Origin: Actinomycetota bacterium
GTDB taxonomy: Bacteria; Actinomycetota; Acidimicrobiia; IMCC26256; PALSA-610
Assembly: GCA_005773635.1 (NCBI GenBank)
Contig: SXHN01000074.1
Location: 1 to 64,000 of the forward strand
Length of the DNA: 64,000 nucleotides
Reading direction: 5' to 3'
The translations under genes and the position numbers were made by a program. Shown one piece after another: positions 25,092-33,241 of the stretch. The notes under the pieces are model-generated. The model searched no databases, was not told where the DNA came from, and saw only the letters and a list, made by a program, of their open reading frames with translations. The first letter of the stretch is position 1. Every line of letters begins with the position of its first letter.

Positions 25092-26096
25092 ATGTATGTA
25101 GGCGCGGCGGCTGCGCTCAAATTCACGCACTATTGGTTTGAAATCAACAGCGGTTGGGCCGAACCAATTGGTGACACGTTGCAAGAGTGGCTCGATGACG
25201 ACGTTTGCCAATGCCCTGATGAGTGTTGGGTCGCCGTCGACGGAGTCTGCGTGCACGGCCTTGCGAGTTGGTGGCTGGTGCTGCGAGCGATGGGGGAACA
25301 CTCGACACTGTGTGGGCCTGAGCGCAGCTCGCTGCTCACGCATGCTCCGAATTTTCGTGACCTCGGTGGAATCGTGGCTTCAGATGGACGAAAGGTGCGT
25401 TCCGGCATGGTGTTTCGCAGCGGCGTCATGGATCTGCTCGACGATTTCGACCTGTCGCGTTTGCGGGCGATTGGCCTCAAGACGGTGGTGGATCTGCGGA
25501 GCTCCGATGAAGTAGCGCAACGACCGAATCGTCTGCCCGAAGGAGTCGTGAGCATCCACGTGCCGGTCCGCGATGTGTCGGCGGCACCTCGTGCGATCAT
25601 CGAGCGGATCGCCGAGGGCGACACTGAAGGCATGGGCGCGCCAATGTTGATACGAGGCAACGAAGCGTTTGCCACAACCCACCGGGGTATTTTTGCGGAA
25701 GTGTTAGCGATTGTTGCGGATCCGCAAAATTGGCCAGTGGTGATGCATTGCACCGCGGGCAAGGACCGAACCGGATTTTCGGTTGCTGCCCTGCTCTGGG
25801 CCATCAACGTCGAACGTTCCGTTGTAGTAGACGACTACTTGCGGTCGAATGTTGCACTCGATGAGCGGCACGCAACAATCTTGCGCGACGTCGAAACCCG
25901 AGGTTTAGACGCCACCGTGTTGCGCGAGATGTTGACTTGCAGTCCTCAATACCTCGACGCTGGATATGAAGCGGCAGTGGCCGCGCACGGCAGTATCGAG
26001 ATTTGGTGTACTGAAGGTCTCGGATTCAGCCCTGCGCAGCGCGGGTCGTGGTGCGATGCATTGTTGGAACCATTCGATGCTCTCCGGAAGGATTAG
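25092..26096 (+). CDS. Tyrosine/lipid phosphatase of the PtpB type with an N-terminal extension
   Basis: A 334-aa protein. The phosphatase domain starts at about residue 85 (APNFRDLGG, typical of Y_phosphatase3/PtpB) and has the P-loop HCTAGKDRTG with nucleophile Cys, Lys-Asp and Arg, as in phosphatases that also use phosphoinositides. The first about 80 residues (FTHYWFEINSGWAEPIG, four Cys, two Trp) match nothing I know. An internal ATG at residue 68 could start a protein without the extension, but the extension reads as coding sequence. The ATG is 4 bases after the preceding phosphatase stop, indicating one operon. It is probably an atypical dual-specificity phosphatase. Confidence 0.85.
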   Translation: MYVGAAAALKFTHYWFEINSGWAEPIGDTLQEWLDDDVCQCPDECWVAVDGVCVHGLASWWLVLRAMGEHSTLCGPERSSLLTHAPNFRDLGGIVASDGRKVRSGMVFRSGVMDLLDDFDLSRLRAIGLKTVVDLRSSDEVAQRPNRLPEGVVSIHVPVRDVSAAPRAIIERIAEGDTEGMGAPMLIRGNEAFATTHRGIFAEVLAIVADPQNWPVVMHCTAGKDRTGFSVAALLWAINVERSVVVDDYLRSNVALDERHATILRDVETRGLDATVLREMLTCSPQYLDAGYEAAVAAHGSIEIWCTEGLGFSPAQRGSWCDALLEPFDALRKD

Positions 26097-26098
26097 CC

Positions 26099-26719
26099 AT
26101 GCCCATCGATCTTCGTTCGCTTGTCGACCCACGGCATACCGCCCTAGTGCTCCAAGAAGTGCAAAATGGTGTGGTTGGCACGCCGTCGGTTTTACCAGCG
26201 CTTGCCGCGGCTGCTGCCTCGGTGCGACTGGTTGACAACTGCGCGCGTTTGGCCGTGCGAGCCCGTGAGGTCGGCGTGCCCGTGTATCACTGCACTGCCG
26301 AGACACGAGTCGATCGAGTTGGTGCGAATCGAAATGCCCGCTTGTTTATGGGAGTAGACAAGGCACCAGTTCAATTGGTGCCTGGGAGCGAAGCCGTGCA
26401 AGTGCCGGAACAGATCGGCGTCGACGGCCGCGACGTTGTGTTGCCCCGCCATCACGGTGTGGGCCCGATGACCGGCACCCAACTCGATTCAATGTTGCGC
26501 AACGGCGGTATCTCGACCATCGTCGGCGTCGGAGTTTCAGTGAATATCGGGATGTTCAGTCTCACGCTCGATGCCGTCAACTTGGGCTACCAAATCGTGT
26601 TGCCGCGCGACGCCGTCGCCGGTGTGCCTGTTGAGTATGCAGAAGCAGTGCTCAACCATTCGTTGGTGTTGTTGGCGACTTTGTCGACCACTGACGCGAT
26701 TCTCGACGCGTGGCAATAG
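26099..26719 (+). CDS. Isochorismatase-fold protein with degenerate active site
   Basis: A 206-aa protein with the cysteine hydrolase (isochorismatase-like) fold: TALVLQEVQNGVVG, GTQLDSMLRNGGISTIVGVGVSVN and LPRDAVAGVPVEYAEAVL. The catalytic triad of the family is Asp-Lys-Cys. Here Glu20 stands for the Asp, no Lys precedes the HHGVGPMTGT loop, and Gly151 occupies the Cys position. Hydrolysis by the usual mechanism is unlikely, so the protein may bind a ligand or do different chemistry. It starts 2 bases after the PtpB-type gene and is the third gene of that operon. Similar GVSVN forms occur in mycobacteria (from memory). Confidence 0.82.
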   Translation: MPIDLRSLVDPRHTALVLQEVQNGVVGTPSVLPALAAAAASVRLVDNCARLAVRAREVGVPVYHCTAETRVDRVGANRNARLFMGVDKAPVQLVPGSEAVQVPEQIGVDGRDVVLPRHHGVGPMTGTQLDSMLRNGGISTIVGVGVSVNIGMFSLTLDAVNLGYQIVLPRDAVAGVPVEYAEAVLNHSLVLLATLSTTDAILDAWQ

Positions 26720-26773
26720 CCACTTACAGCCAATACCGAAAACTCCGCGCCTGACAGTGCGCGTCTGCGCTCG

Positions 26774-28021
26774 CTAAGCCGATGAAGATCTTGCAGTTCG
26801 TTGCGACGTCGCGACGAACAGCACCACCGCTGTCGCCGTGAGCAGTGTCGAAGCAGCTGCGGCCGCAGGGAATGCATTTGGGCCGTATCGGGACAATAAC
26901 TTTCCGGTGGCCCACGGCAATGTCATTGCACCGAGGCTTGAGCCAGCGAGATACACGCTCGTGACGGTGCCGGTCGCGGCGACGTGTTGTTCACTGAGCG
27001 AGAGCATCGATGCGAACATGGAAGCGATTCCGAATCCGAACAGCACGGTGCCAGTGACCAGCGCCGCGACACTGGACCGACCGATCGCGACGATTGCAAG
27101 TGCTCCCAAGGCGATCGCATGATCGAGGCACAACATCCGGGTGGCAGTGAGCCGTTGCGCGATCGGCACACCGACGATGCGGCCAACTGCAAACGCGCCC
27201 AGAAATGTGGCACCAAATGCCGTGGCACCCGCGGCAGTTGCGAAGCCGCGCGCTTCGACGTATTGATATATCCATCCGGCAAATGTGATTTCGACTCCGA
27301 CATACAGCGCAAAAAACATCGCTCCGATTATCACGAGCGCGTGCGAGCCATTCGGAATTCCTCGGCCATGATCCTCATGAGGATTCATGGGCGATTCGGC
27401 CCGAACTACCAGTAACAAGGGTGTGAGTGCCAGCATCGCTGCGACGGCGTAGCCGGTACCGAGCCCGTCGGTCCATGCCAATGATCGCCCGATGATCACC
27501 GGCGCAAGCACTGCGCCGATCGCAAACGAAGCATGCAACGCGTTGATCGCGCGGCCGCCGCCATGACGCCACAGGATCGCAGAATTTGCTGGGATCTCGA
27601 TCCAGCCGATGCCAATACCGAGCATCGTTTGCATCGCGAATATTGCCGCAAGGGAGTGCATTGACGGCAGTAGTGCGGCGGCGCCCGCCATCAGGACGAT
27701 GCCGATTGCCAGTGCCGCGTGAGCGCTGTGCCGTACCACCCACTGCCCCGAAGCGGTGACGCCGATGAGGTAGCCAATCGACGCGGCGGTGAACAGGATG
27801 CCGATGTCGGAAGTGGTCGAGCCCGAGACTTTTTGAAATGTTTCGAGCGACGGGCCGAGCAACATCGTGCATACGCCCATCGCCACGAATGATGTGAGGT
27901 ACGGGGCTGTCGCGGATCTGGTTGTGGCTTCTCGGCGAATTGAGGTGGTCGACGGCTGCAGCGGGGACATTGTGTGCAGCATTGCATATCGAGGGCTGGT
28001 TCGATCTGATGGCTGTGACAC
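26774..28021 (-). CDS. MFS transporter (12 helices)
   Basis: A 415-aa major facilitator superfamily protein with 11-12 hydrophobic helices, for example YLTSFVAMGVCTMLLGPSLE, AINALHASFAIGAVLAPVIIG and IIGAMFFALYVGVEITFAGWIY. The arrangement resembles sugar or FucP-like MFS members, but the substrate is unclear. GTG 28021 lies inside a strong palindrome, so ATG 27982 or 27970 are real alternatives. It converges with the isochorismatase-fold gene and is divergent from the lipoprotein gene at 28126. Confidence 0.85.
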   Translation of the reverse strand: MSQPSDRTSPRYAMLHTMSPLQPSTTSIRREATTRSATAPYLTSFVAMGVCTMLLGPSLETFQKVSGSTTSDIGILFTAASIGYLIGVTASGQWVVRHSAHAALAIGIVLMAGAAALLPSMHSLAAIFAMQTMLGIGIGWIEIPANSAILWRHGGGRAINALHASFAIGAVLAPVIIGRSLAWTDGLGTGYAVAAMLALTPLLLVVRAESPMNPHEDHGRGIPNGSHALVIIGAMFFALYVGVEITFAGWIYQYVEARGFATAAGATAFGATFLGAFAVGRIVGVPIAQRLTATRMLCLDHAIALGALAIVAIGRSSVAALVTGTVLFGFGIASMFASMLSLSEQHVAATGTVTSVYLAGSSLGAMTLPWATGKLLSRYGPNAFPAAAAASTLLTATAVVLFVATSQRTARSSSA

Positions 28022-28037
28022 TGCGGCCTAGTGTCAC
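28015..28037. promoter_or_regulatory. Perfect 8-base inverted repeat at the MFS gene start (operator)
   Basis: GTGACACT, 7 bases, AGTGTCAC. It covers the presumed transcription start and the GTG of the MFS gene, with an AT-rich -10-like stretch just upstream on the minus strand. This is the layout of a repressor operator (GntR or TetR type). No regulator gene adjoins it. Confidence 0.6.
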
Positions 28038-28125
28038 TCTTATTATTGCCCGTTTGAGGAGTGCCTGTGAAGATCGCAAGTCGTGCGGTGAGTTTTGTCA
28101 ATGACCGGCGATTGGATATGAATTC

Positions 28126-28554
28126 GTGAGCCGTGCCCTGACGCTTCGGATGTTGCTAGTTGCATCGGTAGCAACGTTGGGTGCGTGTGGTGAAGACGCT
28201 CGGGAGTTGAAGAAAGCTGATTTCATTCGTCGGGCCGATGCGATTTGTCGTGAAGCAAATGTGGCGGTCGACAAGTTGCAAGACGAGGTGAACCCTGACG
28301 ACGAGAAGGCCTTTGCGGAACTCACGGCAAAGGCGTTCGATTTGCAACTTGACGCGCTCGACAGGGTCAAGTCACTTGGAACGCCAGACTCGGATGCCAA
28401 GGCGGTGAACGAGTTTCTGACCGAAGCCGAGGAGTCTTTTGCACAAGCCAGAGATGCCGACACGGAATTCAACTTCGGTTTGGCGGCGAAACGCATCGAA
28501 AATCTGGCGCCGGTAGCGGCGAAACTCGGCTTCGCGGTCTGCGGAACTCGATAG
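28126..28554 (+). CDS. Small lipoprotein, paralogue of the next gene
   Basis: A 142-aa protein with a lipoprotein signal peptide (LRMLLVASVATLGAC, lipobox LGAC) and a helical mature part. It shares with the downstream gene the pattern KKADFIRRADAIC near the start and GFAVCG at the end, so two Cys are conserved and may form a disulfide outside the membrane. Start GTG 28126. The family is unknown to me; such short lipoproteins recur in Acidimicrobiia. Confidence 0.8.
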   Translation: MSRALTLRMLLVASVATLGACGEDARELKKADFIRRADAICREANVAVDKLQDEVNPDDEKAFAELTAKAFDLQLDALDRVKSLGTPDSDAKAVNEFLTEAEESFAQARDADTEFNFGLAAKRIENLAPVAAKLGFAVCGTR

Positions 28555-28636
28555 GTATCGCCACCACGAAGGTATCGCCGAACGCTGTATGTGGCGACGG
28601 TACGGTTCCTGTTTCATCTGTCGAAGGAGTTTCGCA

Positions 28637-29056
28637 ATGCGTACATTCATCACTCGGGGACTGTTAGTCGCGACATCGCTGACGCTTGTGACCGCCTGCG
28701 GCGATGATAAGAAGGTGTTGAAGAAGGCTGACTACATCAAACAAGCAGACGCTATTTGCGCCGCCGCGGAAAAAGAATCCGACGGGCTCGGCGACCCCGA
28801 AACCGAAGCGGAATACCTCAAGTTGATTCCGAAAGCGGCCAAGATTTCGATCAAATCGATTGAAGACGTTCAAGCCCTCGGCGAACCCGATATTGAGGCC
28901 GCCAAGATCAAGAAACTGCTCAATGACTACAAATCGGTGTTCAGGTCAATATCCAAAGCAACCTCGATCAAAGCGATGGAACCCGACCTCGAGAAGCTAG
29001 AAGAGCTAGGGAAAGTTGCTGATGACTTCGGTTTTGTCGAATGCGGCCACGGGTAG
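28637..29056 (+). CDS. Small lipoprotein, paralogue of the previous gene
   Basis: A 139-aa lipoprotein with signal peptide ending VTAC. The mature part KKADYIKQADAIC...GFVECGHG matches the previous protein in order, length and both Cys, showing a tandem duplication with considerable divergence. ATG 28637 is preceded by AAGGAG at 7 bases, a clear ribosome-binding site. The 82 bases between the two genes contain the direct repeat GGTATCGCC twice. Function unknown; probably anchored to the outer face of the membrane. Confidence 0.82.
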   Translation: MRTFITRGLLVATSLTLVTACGDDKKVLKKADYIKQADAICAAAEKESDGLGDPETEAEYLKLIPKAAKISIKSIEDVQALGEPDIEAAKIKKLLNDYKSVFRSISKATSIKAMEPDLEKLEELGKVADDFGFVECGHG

Positions 29057-29124
29057 CCGCACGTTTGGTAGCGCCGGGGCCCAACGGTTGCGCAATCTTC
29101 GCAAGTCGTAGCCTCATTCAAAAG

Positions 29125-29140
29125 TAGAACGCGTTACACT
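29125..29140 (+). promoter_or_regulatory. KstR-like operator overlapping the -10 box of the aldehyde dehydrogenase operon
   Basis: TAGAACGCGTTACA (29125-29138) fits the mycobacterial KstR motif TnnAACnnGTTnnA at every fixed position and has a palindromic core AACGCGTT. TACACT (29135-29140) is a -10 box 7 bases before the ATG. A TetR-type repressor here would block transcription. Confidence 0.5.
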
Positions 29141-29147
29141 TCCGCGT

Positions 29148-30617
29148 ATGACTAGCGGAAGCTTTAAGAATCTGATCGGGGGGCAATGGGTCGACGGCGC
29201 CGACGGCGCCTATGAAATCCATAATCCCGCCAACGGCAGTGTGGTCGGCCATGCACCCGAAGCATCGGTGCAACAGTCGCTCGATGCCGCTCGTGCTGCG
29301 AAGGACGCGTTCGCAAGCTGGTCGCGTACGACGCCCGAGTACCGAGCGGAGCTTTTGTCGAAAGCCGCCGACGCAGTGCGCGCCCACTCGGCAGATCTCG
29401 TGCCGCTGGTGATCTCCGAGACTGGTTGCACTGCCGCCGTCGGTAACACAATGCAGGTGCCGCAAGTGGTGGCGCGGTTCGATCGTTACGCCCGCGGCGC
29501 GATGGAAGACCTCGATATCCCCCTGTCTCCTATGGAGATGCCTGCAACTGCGCTTGCGCCCGGTGGCATTATGGGCGCAGTAATTCGCCGCATCCCGGTC
29601 GGCCCGGTTGCGTGCATCTCTCCGTACAACTTTCCGCTGGTGAACATCGCCGGAAAGATCGGCCCCGCGCTCGCTACTGGCAACACCGTCGTGGTGCGGC
29701 CCGCGTCGCAAGACCCGTTGGCCGTCATCGAATTGTGTCGCATCCTCAACGACGAAGTCGGATTTCCCGAAGGCGTGATCAACTGCGTTACTGGTTCGAC
29801 ACCTCCGAGCGGTGAAGCACTTGTCGAAACCCGCGACATCGACATGATCTCATTTACCGGTTCGACGGGGGTCGGCTTGCGAATCGCTGAGGTGGGCGGG
29901 CGCACGATGAAGCGGTTGCTGCTCGAACTCGGTGGTAAGGGCGCGGCGTTAGTACTTGAAGACGCTGATGTGAAAACTGCCGTTGGCGCAATCATGTCGG
30001 TGTGGGCATTTCACTCGGGGCAAATTTGTACGGCGCCGACACGCGTTATCGTGCACCGTTCGAAGTATGACGAACTCTGCTCGGGCCTCGTGCAAGCAGC
30101 TGGCTACCTGAAGGTCGGCGACCCTCTGGCACTAGGCACCGTTGTCGGTCCGTTGATCACTGAAGCGCACCGCGCTCGCGTGGAGAGCTATATCGCGGCC
30201 GGAGTTGCCGAGGGCGCCACCGTCGCGGTCGGCGGCGGGCGGCCCGATGGGCTTGATCAAGGCTGGTATGTCGAGCCGACGTTGATCACTGAGTGTCGCC
30301 CCGACATGAGGGTGGTGCGCGAAGAAATCTTCGGACCCGTTGTGGTAGTCGTGCCCTTCGACGGTGACGATGAAGCTGGCATCGCGATCGCGAACGACTC
30401 AGATTTCGGCCTCTACGACTATGTGTTCTCAGGAGATTCGGGCCGTGCGCTGCGGGCTGGCCAGCTCTTGCGGGCCGGAAACATCGGCATCAACACAGTG
30501 CAGCGCCACCACGAGGCGTGTTTCGGCGGCACGAAATATTCGGGTGTCGGACGAGATGGCGGAAGCTTCGGTTTGCATGCCTATACCGAGATGCAAAGCA
30601 TGGTTTGGAGCCGATAG
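29148..30617 (+). CDS. NAD(P)-dependent aldehyde dehydrogenase
   Basis: A 489-aa ALDH-superfamily enzyme. The NAD-site FTGSTGVGLRIAE, the general-base Glu in LLLELGGKGAAL and the catalytic Cys in SGQICTAPTRV are present, as is EIFGPVVVV. It oxidises an aldehyde to the acid. It is first of three genes with overlapping ends: its TAG shares a base with the GTG of the first LLM oxidoreductase. The leaderless promoter carries a KstR-like operator, so the substrate may come from lipid or isoprenoid catabolism (inference). Confidence 0.93.
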   Translation: MTSGSFKNLIGGQWVDGADGAYEIHNPANGSVVGHAPEASVQQSLDAARAAKDAFASWSRTTPEYRAELLSKAADAVRAHSADLVPLVISETGCTAAVGNTMQVPQVVARFDRYARGAMEDLDIPLSPMEMPATALAPGGIMGAVIRRIPVGPVACISPYNFPLVNIAGKIGPALATGNTVVVRPASQDPLAVIELCRILNDEVGFPEGVINCVTGSTPPSGEALVETRDIDMISFTGSTGVGLRIAEVGGRTMKRLLLELGGKGAALVLEDADVKTAVGAIMSVWAFHSGQICTAPTRVIVHRSKYDELCSGLVQAAGYLKVGDPLALGTVVGPLITEAHRARVESYIAAGVAEGATVAVGGGRPDGLDQGWYVEPTLITECRPDMRVVREEIFGPVVVVVPFDGDDEAGIAIANDSDFGLYDYVFSGDSGRALRAGQLLRAGNIGINTVQRHHEACFGGTKYSGVGRDGGSFGLHAYTEMQSMVWSR

Positions 30618-31555
30618 TGACAGTGAACATCGTTCCCGACGGCGAGTTGGCCTACGGCATTCAGCTGCCCGTGCAGGCGAAATCCGTGCGCACTTCAATG
30701 GAGTGGGAGCGCGGTGCGGAGATCGGTGCATCTGCGATGGTGCGGGCCGCGAAAGCGTGTGACGACGCCGGCTTCTTCTACGTCGCAGTGTGCGATCATG
30801 TTGCCGTTGCAGCTCCGGCCGCGATCGACGGCGGCATGTCGGCGACGTGGTACGACCCGATCGCAACGCTTGCCTATGTCGCAGCGGTGACTACCCATAC
30901 GCGGTTGATGACGAACGTGTATGTCGCGGCCTATCGCCACCCGTTGCAGACTGCGAAACACTTCGCCACAATCGACGCGCTGAGTAACGGTCGTGCAATT
31001 TTGGGAGTGGGCGTCGGCCACTTGCAGAGCGAGTTCGATGCACTCGGCGTCTCGTTCGTGGATCGAGGTGCTGCAACCAACGATGCGATTGATGGAGTGA
31101 TCGCTGCATGGGGCAACGAATTCCAGCAACTGCCGGCCCCGGTGCAAACGCCCCGGCCTCCTATTTGGATCGGCGGGTCAGGGGCGCCGGCATTGCGTCG
31201 CGTCGCGGAACGCGGCGATGGGTGGATTCCGCAAGGCACACTGCGCACCGTGATGCCTGAATCGATCGCGTTCATTCGCGCGCACCGCGACATGGTGCGC
31301 CCCGACGCGAAGCTGGATATCGGCTATATCCACGAGTATGTGTACGTGGGCGAAGCCAACTGGGATTTCGATGGCGAGTACACGGTTACGGGTTCCGACC
31401 AGCGCATTGTCGATAAGTGCAATGAAATGGGCACGATGGGCGTGAACCATTTGCAGATGCGGCTGCGATGCAGGGATCTCGACGAGTTCTGCGATCAGGC
31501 GGCGGCATTCGGTGAGCGGATTGGGCCCCACCTCGAATCGCAGGGAGCTATCTAA
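30617..31555 (+). CDS. LLM-class (luciferase-like) F420/flavin-dependent oxidoreductase
   Basis: A 312-aa luciferase-like TIM-barrel protein: YGIQLPVQAKS, DDAGFFYVAVCDHVAV, TRLMTNVYVAAYRHP, LGVGVGHLQSEFDALGV and PPIWIGGSGAPALRRVAERGDGW are typical of the F420-binding group in actinobacteria. GTG 30617 overlaps the ALDH stop by one base; the longer frame lies inside the ALDH gene. Such enzymes reduce or oxidise ketones, alcohols or sulfur/nitrogen groups. It is coupled to a second LLM gene by TAATG. The exact reaction is unknown. Confidence 0.88.
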   Translation: MTVNIVPDGELAYGIQLPVQAKSVRTSMEWERGAEIGASAMVRAAKACDDAGFFYVAVCDHVAVAAPAAIDGGMSATWYDPIATLAYVAAVTTHTRLMTNVYVAAYRHPLQTAKHFATIDALSNGRAILGVGVGHLQSEFDALGVSFVDRGAATNDAIDGVIAAWGNEFQQLPAPVQTPRPPIWIGGSGAPALRRVAERGDGWIPQGTLRTVMPESIAFIRAHRDMVRPDAKLDIGYIHEYVYVGEANWDFDGEYTVTGSDQRIVDKCNEMGTMGVNHLQMRLRCRDLDEFCDQAAAFGERIGPHLESQGAI

Positions 31556-32538
31556 TGGCGGTCATGGTCACGATGCGCCAAGACTTTCGAGCGCCCGCGT
31601 TTGGCCCCGCGACGACTGCCGAGATCTATTCGGAAGCGTTAGCGATGTGGGCTTGGGCCGATTCACGTGGTTGGGACATGGCCGTGGTGTCAGAGCATCA
31701 TGGCATCGCCGACGGGTGGATGCCGTCGCCATTCACGATCGCAGGCATGGGCCTCGGCCGCACACAGCGGATCCCGTTTTTTATCTCAGCGTCGTTGTTG
31801 CCGTTACATGATCCAATACGAATTGCGGAACAAATCGCCGTGCTCGACTGTGCTGCGCCGGGTCGCTTAATGACGGTGTTTGGTGCTGGATACCGCGTCG
31901 AGGAATTTGAAATGGCTGGGGTCGCCCACAAGGAGCGCACGAAGATCCTGGAAGCGAGCATCGCCGTTGTGCGCGATGCCCTTGAACACGGAGTTGTTGA
32001 ATATCAGGGCCGATCCGTGACGGTAACGCCGCGCCCAGTCACGCTGCCGCACCCGATGCTGTTTGTTGGTGGCGGTGTGCCTGCTGCAGCACGGCGAGCC
32101 GCGCGTTTGCGGTTGCCAATGATGCCGATGAACACCGACCCGGAGCTCCCGATCGCGTATGCAGCCGAAGCGCAACGGGTGGGCTACACCGAAGGGTTCG
32201 TGATGCACCCCAACGGCCCGACCTTCTTGCATGTCGCCGACGATCCCGAACGGGCATGGGTAGAGATTGGCGAGTACCTCTTCTACGAAACGAGCACGTA
32301 CGCCTCATTTCAAACTCCTGGCCAACACTCCACACCCGTCGTGCACGCCGACGACATTGAAGGGCTGAAAACTGCGTCGAACCTATGGATCGGCACACCG
32401 CAACAGATCATCGATCGTGTGCAAGCCCACCCCGACGTTGCCGCGCTCAACTTTCATCCGCTAGCGGGCGGTTTGCCGCCGCGTCTGGCATGGGAAAGCC
32501 TCGAATTGTTCGAAAACAAGGTGCGAAAATACATCTAG
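31555..32538 (+). CDS. LLM-class flavin-dependent oxidoreductase/monooxygenase
   Basis: A 327-aa luciferase-like protein, only distantly similar to the preceding one: DMAVVSEHHGIADGWMPSP (bacterial luciferase-type His-His), LPLHDPIRIAEQIAVLD, GRLMTVFGAGYR and LFVGGGVPAAARRAARL. ATG 31555 overlaps the previous stop (TAATG), so the two LLM proteins are made together and may act in sequence on one compound. It meets the convergent DUF202 gene with a 4-base overlap of ends. Confidence 0.88.
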   Translation: MAVMVTMRQDFRAPAFGPATTAEIYSEALAMWAWADSRGWDMAVVSEHHGIADGWMPSPFTIAGMGLGRTQRIPFFISASLLPLHDPIRIAEQIAVLDCAAPGRLMTVFGAGYRVEEFEMAGVAHKERTKILEASIAVVRDALEHGVVEYQGRSVTVTPRPVTLPHPMLFVGGGVPAAARRAARLRLPMMPMNTDPELPIAYAAEAQRVGYTEGFVMHPNGPTFLHVADDPERAWVEIGEYLFYETSTYASFQTPGQHSTPVVHADDIEGLKTASNLWIGTPQQIIDRVQAHPDVAALNFHPLAGGLPPRLAWESLELFENKVRKYI

Positions 32539-32879
32539 GGCGCGAGGGCTAGCGCGAGTGCCGCGATTCCTAACGCGGAGGTGCCGTATGCGGTTGCGGC
32601 CAACGTGCGCGCGTTCGCCACGGGGCGGCCTTCGAGGCTGGCGCGGGCAATGAGGCGGGCCCATGCCAACCCAATGGCCCAGCCGACGCCAGCGACGGCC
32701 AACGCCGCCATCACAATTGTGAGTGCCGACGGGTCGTCGACAGTATCGAGGATGCGCTTCGCTACGGCGCCGAGAAGTGTCAAAACTGCAAGGCCAGAGC
32801 GCGACCACGCCATGTCGGTACGTTCGCCAGCAAGCCCCGGCACCTCGTGGTCGTCGATTGACGCATTCACTTGGGTCAT
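32535..32879 (-). CDS. DUF202 membrane protein
   Basis: A 114-aa protein with three predicted helices. The family hallmark ERT-x2-AWSRSGLAVL follows the N-terminal tail, then TIVMAALAVAGVGWAIGLAW and a C-terminal helix. DUF202 (YidH-type) proteins are small inner-membrane proteins without known function. Its ATG overlaps the stop of a second DUF202 gene by four bases, so a hetero-oligomer is likely. Confidence 0.85.
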   Translation of the reverse strand: MTQVNASIDDHEVPGLAGERTDMAWSRSGLAVLTLLGAVAKRILDTVDDPSALTIVMAALAVAGVGWAIGLAWARLIARASLEGRPVANARTLAATAYGTSALGIAALALALAP

Positions 32880-33241
32880 TGTGTTCCGATGCTTGCAACG
32901 ACGGCGGCGATTATTGCGGCGAGGGTCACTCCGATCGCCAACAATTTAGGGAGATTCGACGCGGGCAACGGACGTTGTTCGCGCATTGCCCGTTCGTTGG
33001 CATCCCAACGCCAAAAGCTGGTCATCGACAGTAACGCACCGAGGGTAATGAGCGGGACGCCGATGATTTTGCGGCCACCGCCGAACGAGAACTCTGGCAA
33101 CACCGATGCTGCCGCGAGGCCAGTCGCGATGAGCGCCATCGCGGTGCGATTCCACGCGAGAAAAGTGCGTTCGTTCGCATATGAAAATCGCACGTCGGGC
33201 TCGGTGCCGATCTCGTGCAGCGGTCGTTTGTCGCGTGCCAT
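32876..33241 (-). CDS. DUF202 membrane protein (YidH-like)
   Basis: A 121-aa protein with the DUF202 signature YANERTFLAWNRTAMALIATG and two further hydrophobic helices (IIGVPLITLGALLSMTSFW, LLAIGVTLAAIIAAVVASI). The ATG follows the sulfatase TGA directly (TGAATG), making a sulfatase-DUF202-DUF202 operon. Tandem DUF202 pairs are common in bacteria. Function unknown. Confidence 0.87.
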   Translation of the reverse strand: MARDKRPLHEIGTEPDVRFSYANERTFLAWNRTAMALIATGLAAASVLPEFSFGGGRKIIGVPLITLGALLSMTSFWRWDANERAMREQRPLPASNLPKLLAIGVTLAAIIAAVVASIGTQ

